32,250 nucleotides of DNA. Origin: Candidatus Phytoplasma sacchari (GTDB taxonomy: Bacteria; Bacillota_I; Bacilli_A; Acholeplasmatales; Acholeplasmataceae). Below, piece by piece: positions 7,883-16,494 of this stretch; within the stretch, counting starts at the first letter, position 1; the number at the start of each line of letters is the position of its first letter. The stretch covers positions 1 to 32,250 of the forward strand of contig NZ_VWXM01000006.1 in NCBI RefSeq assembly GCF_009268105.1. Direction: 5' to 3'. The translations under genes and the position numbers were made by a program. The notes below the pieces were generated by a model, which ran no database searches, had not been told where the DNA came from, and worked only from the letters and a program-made list of their open reading frames with translations.

Positions 7883-10636
7883 ATGTTTAATAATGGTGAT
7901 TTTAAACAAACTTTATTAATGCCTCAAACCGATTTTCCAATGAAAGCTAATTTGAGTAAAAAAGAAATTGAAATAGAATACTTTTGGGATAATATTAATT
8001 TATATAAAAAAAATTTAGAAAAAAATAAAAAAAATAATCTTTTTATATTACATGATGGGCCACCTTATACAAATGGTGATATTCATATAGGTCATGCATT
8101 AAATAAAATTCTAAAAGATTTTATTTTAAGATTTAAAACAATGCAAGGTTTCTATTCACCTTTTATTCCAGGTTGGGATAATCATGGTTTACCAATTGAA
8201 ATTGCTGTTTTAAAAAAAGAAAATAAAAAAAAAATAGAAGATAAAAATATTTTCTTACTAAAATGCAAAAAATTTGCTTTAGATTTTGTAGAAAAACAAA
8301 AAAAAAGTTTTAAAAGATTAGGAATAATGGCTGATTGGGATAATCCTTATTTAACTTTAAATAAATCTTTTATATCAGATCAAGTTCGTATTTTTGGAAA
8401 AATAGTTAAAAAAAATCTAATTTTCAAAGATCTCAAAAATATTTACTGGTCTCCTTTTTTAAATTCTGTTCTAGCTGAATCAGAGATAGAATATAAAAAA
8501 TGTTCATCTATATCAATTTTTTTTACTTTTAAAATTATTAGCAAAAATATTTTTGAAAATGCAAAAATTTTAGTTTGGACCACAACTCCATGGACTTTAC
8601 CAGCTAATGTGGCTGTTTGTGTGCATCCTAAAAAAAAATATTATCTTTTTTCTACATCCAATAATGATAAATATATAGTAGGAGCTAAAACATTAGAAAA
8701 AATTAAAAAAAAAATTGATGAATGGAAAGAAATAAAAATTATTAAAGATTTTGAAGGTTCTTTTTTAGTAAATACAATATATGAAAATAATTATTTTTGT
8801 AATTCTAAAAAAGGAGAAATTATTTCAGATGAATTTGTTTCCGAAGAAGAAGGAACAGGATTAGTACATATAGCTACAGGACATGGTGAAAATGATTTTT
8901 TAGTAGGAAAGAAAAATAATCTACCTATACTATCTAGTGTGGATAAAAAAGGATGTATGACTGAAATATCAGGTAAATATCAAGGTATTTTTTATCAAAA
9001 AGCTAATCAACTCATTGTAGAAGATTTAAAAAAACAAAATATTATTTTAAAATCAGAAATTATAAATCATTCATACCCTCACGATGATAGAATTAAAAAA
9101 CCTGTAATTTCTATAGCTATTCCACAATGGTTTCTGAATATTAAAAAAATTAGAAATAATTTATTAGATAAAATAAAGCAAATTGAATGGATTCCTAATT
9201 GGGGTCTAATAAAAATGGTTAATATGATAAAAGATAGAAAAGATTGGGTAATAAGTAGACAAAGAACATGGGGGGTTCCTATACCAATTTTCTATACTGA
9301 AGACAAAAATCCTATTTTAGATTCAAATTTAATTGATCATATAGCTAATCTATTTGAAAAACATGGATCATCAATTTGGTTTGAATGGGATTCACAAAAA
9401 TTATTACCTCCGAACTATAAACATCCTAAAAGTCCAAACAATATATTTATTAAAGAACAAGATATTATAGATGTATGGTTTGATTCTGGAACAAGTTATA
9501 GCATATTTCAAAAATTTTCATCTAAATTTATTTCCTCAGATATATGTTTAGAAGGATCTGATCAATATAGAGGTTGGTTTAATTCATCTTTAATAACATC
9601 TGTAGCTGCTTTTGATCAAATTCCATATAAAAAAATAATTACACATGGATTTGTTTTAGATGGATTAGGACAAAAAATGAGTAAGTCATTAAATAATGTT
9701 ATAAATCCTTTAAATATAATCGAGAAAAAAGGATCAGATATTCTAAGATTATGGGTTGCTAGTATTAACTATAATATAGATGTTAAATTAGATTTAACAA
9801 TTTTAAGACAAATAGAAGAAAAATATAGAAAAATAAGAAATATTTTACGTTTTATGTTAGGTAATTTAAATAATTTTGATCCTAAAAAAAACTACGTAAT
9901 TTTAGAAAAAAGAACTACTTTTCATCAAATATTCATTTTAGAATTTTATGAAATTGTATTAAAAGTTATATATTTATACGAAAAACATAATTTTGAAAAA
10001 ATTATAAATTTATTATATTTGTTTATTAATAATAAAATGAGTTCTTTTTATCTTGATTTTTCAAAAGATATTTTATATATTGAAAAAGAAAATAATAAAG
10101 AAAGACGAATAATTCAATCTAATATATATGATATTCTTAAAAATTTGTTAAAAATACTTACGCCTATTATTCCGCATACAACATCAGAAGCATACAAATA
10201 TTTTTTCTGTTTAAATAAAAAAGAAGATATATATTTAGAATCATTTCCTAAAAAAAAAGAAATTGATATTTTATTTAATAATAAAAAATTTAATGAAATA
10301 AAAAAAAGTTATAAATTATTTTTTCAATTAAGAGATTTAATACTTAAAGAACTAGAATGTGCAAGAAATAATAAAATTATTAATAAATCTTTAAGTGCAA
10401 AAATAATTTTAGAATTACCAGAAAAATATATAAAAATTCTAAATGATTTAAAAATAACAAAAATTTTTAATCAATTATTAATTATTTCACAACTAGAAAT
10501 AAAAGAATCTAAAGAACTAAAAATTAAAATAGTTAAAGCTTTAGGAAGTGAATGTCCTAGATGTTGGAATATTATAGAAAAAAAAGAAAAAAATGAATTA
10601 TGTAAACGTTGCGTTTTATCTATTAAAAAAAAATAA
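7883..10636 (+). CDS. ileS: Isoleucyl-tRNA synthetase
   Basis: Charges tRNA-Ile, with an editing domain that clears valine. The 917 residues show the class I HIGH motif (68-71), preceded by DGPPYTNGD, and the KMSKS loop (598-602). Editing-domain landmarks include TTTPWTLPANVA and GTGLVHIATGHGENDF. The C-terminus ends in a zinc-binding pair CPRC (891-894) and CKRC (907-910), typical of bacterial IleRS type 1. The frame is open 19 codons further upstream from a TTG, but the ATG at 7883 is chosen because TTAGGAGA precedes it and the homology (FKQTLLMPQTDFPM) begins there. No T-box leader is visible in the 102 bases after ychF. Confidence 0.98.
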   Translation: MFNNGDFKQTLLMPQTDFPMKANLSKKEIEIEYFWDNINLYKKNLEKNKKNNLFILHDGPPYTNGDIHIGHALNKILKDFILRFKTMQGFYSPFIPGWDNHGLPIEIAVLKKENKKKIEDKNIFLLKCKKFALDFVEKQKKSFKRLGIMADWDNPYLTLNKSFISDQVRIFGKIVKKNLIFKDLKNIYWSPFLNSVLAESEIEYKKCSSISIFFTFKIISKNIFENAKILVWTTTPWTLPANVAVCVHPKKKYYLFSTSNNDKYIVGAKTLEKIKKKIDEWKEIKIIKDFEGSFLVNTIYENNYFCNSKKGEIISDEFVSEEEGTGLVHIATGHGENDFLVGKKNNLPILSSVDKKGCMTEISGKYQGIFYQKANQLIVEDLKKQNIILKSEIINHSYPHDDRIKKPVISIAIPQWFLNIKKIRNNLLDKIKQIEWIPNWGLIKMVNMIKDRKDWVISRQRTWGVPIPIFYTEDKNPILDSNLIDHIANLFEKHGSSIWFEWDSQKLLPPNYKHPKSPNNIFIKEQDIIDVWFDSGTSYSIFQKFSSKFISSDICLEGSDQYRGWFNSSLITSVAAFDQIPYKKIITHGFVLDGLGQKMSKSLNNVINPLNIIEKKGSDILRLWVASINYNIDVKLDLTILRQIEEKYRKIRNILRFMLGNLNNFDPKKNYVILEKRTTFHQIFILEFYEIVLKVIYLYEKHNFEKIINLLYLFINNKMSSFYLDFSKDILYIEKENNKERRIIQSNIYDILKNLLKILTPIIPHTTSEAYKYFFCLNKKEDIYLESFPKKKEIDILFNNKKFNEIKKSYKLFFQLRDLILKELECARNNKIINKSLSAKIILELPEKYIKILNDLKITKIFNQLLIISQLEIKESKELKIKIVKALGSECPRCWNIIEKKEKNELCKRCVLSIKKK

Positions 10637-10669
10637 ATTATAAAAAATGAAAGAAAAAAATATTAATAT

Positions 10670-11476
10670 ATGTTGAAAAAAAAAGAAACAAAAATTGATT
10701 TAAAAATTATTGCAATAGGAATTTTTTGTAGCCTTATATATATTTTATCAGATGCTCTTTTTGTTAGTGGTCAATATGATATAAAAATTTATACTACTGG
10801 TATTCATGGTATCGGAGATGCTATAGCCAAAATCCTCAAAGACGCAGGGGATAAAGGTTATTTAGTAAATATTCCTTTTTTATTCAAATATACTCAAAAT
10901 AATGATTTTAATGGTGTTTTTGCCGGATTATTTTATGGTCTGGTTAATATTATGTTATTTGTTTTTATAGCTTTCCCGAAATTAGATTCTAAATTTACTA
11001 TTAATTCTTTTATAAATAGTGTTTTTTTATTTATTTTTATAATAATTTTAGCACAACAGATAAATGGAGATAATGGTCATTTAAAAAAAATGAGAAACTG
11101 TTTTGGTTTATTCAAACCGGAAGGAGATTTTTTAATTTCATTCTTTAGAATAGTTATAACTTCTATACTAGCTGGTATAGCTCATGGTTTTTCAATAAAA
11201 ATTGGTAGTTCAACAGGAGGAACAGATATTATTGCTAAATATTTATCCAATTATAAAAAAAAAGACATATCTTTTTATATAACTATATCTAATTTTTTAA
11301 TTTGTCTCATTGCAGTATTTATTCTTTTTTTCTTTAAAAGAGAATTAGAATGGAAATCTCTTATTTTATCTATGACTAAAATATTCATAACAGGATATAT
11401 AATATATTTTATAGTTAATAATTTCTCAATTAAGAAATTAATAAAATCAAATGAAAACCTTTTTAAAAAAATTTGA
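10670..11476 (+). CDS. YitT-family membrane protein without the C-terminal DUF2179 domain
   Basis: Integral membrane protein of unknown function. The segment GFSIKIGSSTGGTDIIAKYL (173-192) is the hallmark of the YitT/DUF161 family. About five or six hydrophobic stretches are visible (around 11-33, 82-103, 112-129, 155-176, 201-222 and 231-252). The protein stops at 268 residues soon after the last helix. The soluble DUF2179 domain that many Firmicute homologues carry is therefore absent. The start ATG is followed at once by TTG, and the ribosome-binding site is weak. The gene ends in TGA inside xer, a 26-base overlap, so the two are probably translationally coupled. Transport substrate and role are not known. 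Confidence 0.85.
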   Translation: MLKKKETKIDLKIIAIGIFCSLIYILSDALFVSGQYDIKIYTTGIHGIGDAIAKILKDAGDKGYLVNIPFLFKYTQNNDFNGVFAGLFYGLVNIMLFVFIAFPKLDSKFTINSFINSVFLFIFIIILAQQINGDNGHLKKMRNCFGLFKPEGDFLISFFRIVITSILAGIAHGFSIKIGSSTGGTDIIAKYLSNYKKKDISFYITISNFLICLIAVFILFFFKRELEWKSLILSMTKIFITGYIIYFIVNNFSIKKLIKSNENLFKKI

Positions 11477-12380
11477 GTTTTATTTAACAAATGAGATATT
11501 ATTATCTCATAATACTGTTTATTCATATATAAATGATATAAAACAATATTTAAAATTTATACAAAATAATCTTAAAATCAAATATCTAAATAAAATTACT
11601 CAAAAAAACGTATCTATATTTTTATCTTACATAAAAAATAAAAATAGAATAAGTAGTAAAACTTTAGCAAGAAAAATAGTTGTAATAAAAAAATTTCATT
11701 TTTTTTTAAAATTAGAAAAAAAAATTAAAAAAAACGTAGTTCAAAGTATTAAAACACCTAAAATAAGTAAAAAATTACCTTTAGTTCTATCATTAAAAGA
11801 AGTTTTTTTATTTCTTAAAAAAATAAACATAAACAAATCATTTTTAGATTTTCGAAATCGAGCTATTTTCGAACTAATGTATGGTTCAGGGTTAAGGGTA
11901 ACAGAACTTTTAAATTTAACTATAAACGATTTAAATTTAAAAAATTTGTATATTAATATTATGGGAAAGGGTAATAAAGAAAGAATTGTTCCTATTACTA
12001 AATATTCTTGTAAAACTATAAATTACTATTTAACAAAAATACGTCCTTTTTTATTAAATAAAGAAAAAGAAGTTTGTTATGTTTTTCTAAATAAAAAAGG
12101 AGAGCGTTTATCTAGACAAGGTTGTTATAAAATTTTTAAAAGTAAGTTAAAATTAACTAATTTAAAATTAAATTATTCTCCACATAGTCTTAGACATTCT
12201 TTCGCCACTCATTTACTTGAAAACGGAATTGATCTAATAAGTTTACAAAATATTTTAGGCCATAAAGATATTTCAACAACTCAAATTTATACTCATATTA
12301 GTCAAAAATATTTAAAAAAAATTTATCTCCAATATCATCCTAGAGCAATACAAAATAATAAAAACAAAATAAATAAATGA
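11451..12380 (+). CDS. xerD: Tyrosine recombinase of the XerC/XerD family
   Basis: Site-specific recombinase expected to resolve chromosome dimers. Residues 1-100 form the SAM-like N-terminal DNA-binding domain. The catalytic domain has all expected residues: Arg149 (SGLRVTELL), Lys173 (GKGNKER), His245 and Arg248 (PHSLRHSFATHLLENG), His271 (LGHKDISTTQIYTHIS) and the nucleophile Tyr280. Length (309) is normal. XerC and XerD cannot be told apart with confidence from sequence alone, and this is the only copy in the window, so the symbol is provisional. The start overlaps the end of the YitT-like gene. The TGA stop is followed 16 bases later by holA, so the three genes look like one operon. It does not sit beside any mobile-element gene. 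Confidence 0.9.
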   Translation: MKTFLKKFEFYLTNEILLSHNTVYSYINDIKQYLKFIQNNLKIKYLNKITQKNVSIFLSYIKNKNRISSKTLARKIVVIKKFHFFLKLEKKIKKNVVQSIKTPKISKKLPLVLSLKEVFLFLKKININKSFLDFRNRAIFELMYGSGLRVTELLNLTINDLNLKNLYINIMGKGNKERIVPITKYSCKTINYYLTKIRPFLLNKEKEVCYVFLNKKGERLSRQGCYKIFKSKLKLTNLKLNYSPHSLRHSFATHLLENGIDLISLQNILGHKDISTTQIYTHISQKYLKKIYLQYHPRAIQNNKNKINK

Positions 12381-12396
12381 AAGGATTTTCATTTTT

Positions 12397-13416
12397 TTGA
12401 AAATATATTATTTAAATTTATTTTTTTATGAGCAAAATTTTTTTAAAGAAAAACAAAAAAATATTCTAAAAAAATTTTGTGAAAAAAATAAATACTATTT
12501 TGTTCATTATAAAATAGAAAAAGATAATTATAAAGATATAATACAAAATTTAGAGGAAGAAATTAATACTAATTCATTGTTTGCAGATAAAAAAGTAATT
12601 TTGATAGAAAATATATCTTTACTGATTAATAATGAAAATAAAAATAAATCTATTACTAATTTTTCTTTTTTATTTAATTATTTTAAAAAAATAAGAAAAG
12701 ATATTTTTCTTTATTTTGTAGAAAAAAAGGATACTTTTAATATTGATATAAAAAAAATATTTGAAAAATATTTTTTGATTAAAAAAATAAATCCTATTCA
12801 AAAAAAAGAAATAATTCCTTATGTTTTTAATATTTTTAAAAAAGATAATTTTATCATAAAAAATAAAATAGTTTATAAAATTATTGAAAAAACAAACGGA
12901 GACTTAATCTTATTAAATAGAGAAATTGAAAAAATAAAACTTTATTATTGGAATTTTAATAATAAAATTATTGATAATGAAAAAATAATAGATCAGTTAA
13001 TATATTCTGAAAATATGAATATTTTTTTATTAATCAATTCATTTTTAAATAAAAAAAGATTAATAGATAATTTTATATTTATTAAAAAAACAATAATAGA
13101 TAAAAAACAAAACTTTTTCTTAATAATAAGTCAAATTTTAAAAAAATTAAAAGATTTTATTATTATAAAACAAATAAAAAAAGAAAAAAAAAATAAAGAA
13201 AAAATAATATCTATTTTTAAATATTTTTTTAAATATTCTGAAAATGAAATAAACTTTATAATTAAAGAATCTAAAAACTTAAAAATAGAAAAAATTAAAA
13301 GTTTATTTTTATTTTTTTCTAATTTAGTCTATAAAATAAAAAAAGAAAAAATATTATTAAAAAATAACTTAGAAATTTTTTTTCTAATGGAAATGTTTGA
13401 AAATAAATTTATTTAA
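12397..13416 (+). CDS. holA: DNA polymerase III delta subunit (HolA)
   Basis: Clamp-loader subunit that opens the beta ring. The 339-residue protein is highly divergent and Lys/Ile/Asn-rich. The N-terminal pattern is that of HolA: a short beta strand, a helix, then NSLFADKKVILIEN (about 58-71). The next domain carries NGDLILLNREIEKIKLY (about 167-183), and the C-terminal part is helical. The start is TTG at 12397, with AAAGGA nine bases upstream overlapping the xer stop. Its last 33 bases overlap the 3' end of tsaC on the opposite strand. Because similarity is weak outside those motifs, the assignment rests on length, motifs and the replication setting. Confidence 0.8.
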   Translation: MKIYYLNLFFYEQNFFKEKQKNILKKFCEKNKYYFVHYKIEKDNYKDIIQNLEEEINTNSLFADKKVILIENISLLINNENKNKSITNFSFLFNYFKKIRKDIFLYFVEKKDTFNIDIKKIFEKYFLIKKINPIQKKEIIPYVFNIFKKDNFIIKNKIVYKIIEKTNGDLILLNREIEKIKLYYWNFNNKIIDNEKIIDQLIYSENMNIFLLINSFLNKKRLIDNFIFIKKTIIDKKQNFFLIISQILKKLKDFIIIKQIKKEKKNKEKIISIFKYFFKYSENEINFIIKESKNLKIEKIKSLFLFFSNLVYKIKKEKILLKNNLEIFFLMEMFENKFI

Positions 13417-13962
13417 TTTTTTTAAAATATTAGGAGTTCCTCTTCTAATTATTTGCCATTTAACAGTTGTAGTATCAATAATAGTTGAAGAAATGCCCGA
13501 TGATAAATTTTTATAATTATCAGGATATACATAGTCAACTTTATTTCCATATTTTTCTTTAATTTTTTGATAATTATTTAAAGAAGGTTGCCCGCTCTTA
13601 TTAATAGAAGTTGTTCTTAAAGGACCTAGTTTTTTTAATATTTTCAAGGCTAATGGATGATTAGGAATCCTGATACCCATCTTTTCTTCTTTTATACAAA
13701 AATAAGAAGGATTTTGAGTATAAACAATTAAAGTTAAAGGTCCTGGCCAGAAAATATCAGCTATCTTCCTTATATTATCATCAATAAATACTATTTTTTC
13801 AATCTGATCTAATGAATAAAATAGAACAGATATTGGTTTATCCAAATTTCTCTTTTTAATTTGATAAATTTTTTTTAAATTTTCTATATCATCAATTTTT
13901 GTACCTATACCATAAACAGTATCTGTAGGAAAAATTATAATTTTTTTTTCATTATTTTTCAT
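13384..13962 (-). CDS. tsaC: Threonylcarbamoyl-AMP synthase (TsaC/Sua5/YwlC family)
   Basis: Makes threonylcarbamoyl-AMP from threonine, bicarbonate and ATP, the first step in the t6A37 modification of ANN-decoding tRNAs. The 192 residues show the YrdC fold motifs: PTDTVYGIGT (12-21), KKRNLDKPISVL, FWPGPLTLIVY, GIRIPNHP and the TSINKSGQPS loop. The C-terminal Sua5 domain is absent, so this is the short TsaC form. It begins 12 bases after prfA. The prmC gene that usually sits between prfA and tsaC in Firmicutes is missing here. Its end overlaps holA tail to tail. Confidence 0.95.
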   Translation of the reverse strand: MKNNEKKIIIFPTDTVYGIGTKIDDIENLKKIYQIKKRNLDKPISVLFYSLDQIEKIVFIDDNIRKIADIFWPGPLTLIVYTQNPSYFCIKEEKMGIRIPNHPLALKILKKLGPLRTTSINKSGQPSLNNYQKIKEKYGNKVDYVYPDNYKNLSSGISSTIIDTTTVKWQIIRRGTPNILKKLNKFIFKHFH

Positions 13963-13974
13963 TTATATTTAACA

Positions 13975-15039
13975 CTAAAATTCTTTTTTTATTTTTTTTT
14001 TATTAAATTCTTCTATGATATGATCAATTACTATATTTATTTTACCATCCATAAAAAGATCTAACTTATAAAAAGTTAAATTAAATCTATGATCTACAAT
14101 TTTATTTTGAGAATAATTATAAGTTCTTATCTTTTCACTTCTCTCTCCTTTTCCAAAAACTTTCTTTTTAATAATATTCTGTTTTTCATGTTGGAAATTA
14201 GAAATTTGATAAAATATTCTATTTTTTAATAACTGGAAAGCTTTTTCTTTGTTTTGATGTTGACTTTTAGCAATCTGACAAGCAACACTTATTTTAGTTG
14301 GTAAATGTGTTAATCTTACGGCAGACTTAGTAGTATTAACAGATTGTCCACCTGGACCACTTGCATTAAAAGTATCTACCCTAATATCTTTCCAATTTAA
14401 ATCTAAATTTATCTTTTTTTGTTCTGGGATAACAAGTATTTTTACAGTAGAAGTATGTATTCGTCCTTTTTTTTCAGTTATCGGGACTCTTTGAACTCTA
14501 TGTATTCCTGATTCATATTTTAAAAAAGAATAAACATCTTTACCATAAATTAAAAATTCTATAAAAGAAAAACCATTTTTAAAACCTGTGTTATAATTAA
14601 CTACTTCTGTTTTCCATTTTTTATTTTCAGAATATTTCATATAAGCGCGAAATAAATCAGCAGCGAATAAATGAGATTCATTACCTCCTGCTGCTCCTTG
14701 AATTTCAATAACAACTCCATTATATTCTTCTTCTTTTTTTGAAAAAATTTTTTCTTTCAGCTGCAAATTAGTTTTTTGAATTCTATCTCTCAAGATTTTC
14801 AATTCTTCTTTAGCTAAAATAATTAATTCATTATCCTCGTTTTTATCATTCTTAATAATTTCAATTATCTTTTTTTCTTCTTTTTTTAATAAAATATATT
14901 CATCATAAAGTAAGATAATTTTTTCTAAATTATGTATTTTTTTTAACAAATCAATATTTATAAAATCTTTATGATTTTCTGAAATTTTTTTTTTAAAATC
15001 AAAATATTTTTTTTTTATAATATCTATCTCTTCAAACAT
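13975..15039 (-). CDS. prfA: Peptide chain release factor 1
   Basis: Recognises UAA and UAG and triggers peptide release. The 354 residues contain GGQ (230-232) in ASGPGGQSVN, the peptidyl-transferase contact, and the recognition tripeptide P-I-T (186-188), of the RF1 PxT type rather than the RF2 SPF type. The GAAGGNES segment (115-122) is also standard. Length is normal, and the ATG start has a purine-rich GAAAGAG upstream. Because TGA is a working stop in this window, a separate prfB must exist elsewhere. It is followed directly by tsaC without prmC, the methyltransferase for the GGQ glutamine. Confidence 0.98.
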   Translation of the reverse strand: MFEEIDIIKKKYFDFKKKISENHKDFINIDLLKKIHNLEKIILLYDEYILLKKEEKKIIEIIKNDKNEDNELIILAKEELKILRDRIQKTNLQLKEKIFSKKEEEYNGVVIEIQGAAGGNESHLFAADLFRAYMKYSENKKWKTEVVNYNTGFKNGFSFIEFLIYGKDVYSFLKYESGIHRVQRVPITEKKGRIHTSTVKILVIPEQKKINLDLNWKDIRVDTFNASGPGGQSVNTTKSAVRLTHLPTKISVACQIAKSQHQNKEKAFQLLKNRIFYQISNFQHEKQNIIKKKVFGKGERSEKIRTYNYSQNKIVDHRFNLTFYKLDLFMDGKINIVIDHIIEEFNKKKIKKEF

Positions 15040-15117
15040 TTGTACAAATTTTTTCTCTTTCGAAAAATATTAAACATATATTAAAATAATTAATATAATT
15101 AAAATCTATATTTAAAA

Positions 15118-16494
15118 CTAATAAACTTCTTTATTCAACTCTACTTCATAAAATAACAAACAATTAGAATCAAAATTAAAAGTTTTTGTACTTGTTGCTC
15201 CATTTCTGTTTTTAGCAATAATTAATTCTGTATAACCTTTTATATCATTATTAATTTCATTTTCTTTATTTTTAAATTTATTATAATAACTTTTTCTATA
15301 TAAAAACATTACAATATCAGCATCTTGTTCAATACTACCAGAATCTCTTAAATCAGATAAAATAGGTCTTTTATCTTCTCTTTTTTCCACTTCTCTTGAT
15401 AATTGAGATAAAGCAATCACAGGAATTTTTAATTCTCTAGCCATTTGTTTTAAACTTTTGGAAATATCGGATACTTCTTCTTGTCTATTCCAAAAATGAT
15501 TATTAGATTTACTAGGTTTTTTTATTAATTGTAAATAATCAATAATAACTATATCTAATTTATTTTGATTTTTAAGTTGTCTGCATTGTGATACTATATC
15601 CAAAATATTAACTGTGGTAGTATCATCAAAATAAATATTCAAATTTTCCAACTGATAAATAGAAGCATTAAGTATATTTATCTGTTTTTCGCTCAAAATA
15701 CCTAATTGAATTTGTTTATGAGGTATTTCACTTATAGAACTTAAAATTCTAGTTCCTAATTGTTCATTAGACATCTCTAAACTGAAAATAGCTACAGAAG
15801 CTTTGGATTTTTTATTTTTTTGAGCTATATTAACAGCTATATTCATCATAAAGCTACTTTTACCCATAGAAGGGCGAGCTGCTAAAATAATTAATTCTTC
15901 AGGTTTAAAACCTAAAGTTATCTCATCTAAATTTTCATAACCACTACTTAAACCAATAATATTATGTTCTCGTCTTATATTAATTGTTTTTTCTTTTATT
16001 TCATGTAATAAAGAATTAATTCTTATAAAATTGCTATTTTTTTTTCTTTGAGAAATTTTAAAAATTTTTTCTTCAGCAAAATTTAAAAAACTCTGTGAAT
16101 CTATATCACTGTTGTTAACTCCATCATAAACAATAGTAGAAGCAGCATTAATAATTTCTCTTTTAAGAGAAGCTTCAAGTAAAAAATCAATATAATTATC
16201 TAAATGATAAATTGAAGGAAATAAACTACCTAATTTAATTAAATAATCTTTACCACCTTCGATATTTTGTTTTTTTTCCTCAAGAAAAATATAAACGGAA
16301 TAATAATCAATTTCCTTTCTTTGATAATAAAGTTCTTTCATAACAGAATAAATACGTTGATGATCTATATTGAAAAAATCATCAACTTCTAAACGATTAA
16401 TAATATTAATTATTTGTTTAGGGTCTAAAAAAATAATACCCAAAACAGATTGTTCTGCATCTAAATAATAAGGTAACTTAAAATTTTTATTCAC
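15118..16494 (-). CDS. dnaB: Replicative DNA helicase DnaB (DnaC of Bacillus)
   Basis: Hexameric helicase that unwinds the fork. The N-terminal domain (about 1-100) opens with LPYYLDAEQSVLGI. The RecA-like domain carries Walker A ARPSMGKSS (206-214), SLEMS (238-242), the Walker B strand DIVIIDYLQL and the DLRDSGSIEQDADIV segment. Length (458) is normal and no intein is present. The start is GTG at 16494, eight bases inside the end of the GdpP-L9 gene (the shared bases are GTGAATAA), so translation is probably coupled. The gdpP-rplI-dnaB order is conserved in Firmicutes. Confidence 0.97.
   Translation of the reverse strand: MNKNFKLPYYLDAEQSVLGIIFLDPKQIINIINRLEVDDFFNIDHQRIYSVMKELYYQRKEIDYYSVYIFLEEKKQNIEGGKDYLIKLGSLFPSIYHLDNYIDFLLEASLKREIINAASTIVYDGVNNSDIDSQSFLNFAEEKIFKISQRKKNSNFIRINSLLHEIKEKTINIRREHNIIGLSSGYENLDEITLGFKPEELIILAARPSMGKSSFMMNIAVNIAQKNKKSKASVAIFSLEMSNEQLGTRILSSISEIPHKQIQLGILSEKQINILNASIYQLENLNIYFDDTTTVNILDIVSQCRQLKNQNKLDIVIIDYLQLIKKPSKSNNHFWNRQEEVSDISKSLKQMARELKIPVIALSQLSREVEKREDKRPILSDLRDSGSIEQDADIVMFLYRKSYYNKFKNKENEINNDIKGYTELIIAKNRNGATSTKTFNFDSNCLLFYEVELNKEVY

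Noticed and set aside
8938..8946. TGTGGATAA, a perfect DnaA box
   Set aside because: It is a single copy inside ileS coding for a normal peptide segment, far from dnaA; likely chance.
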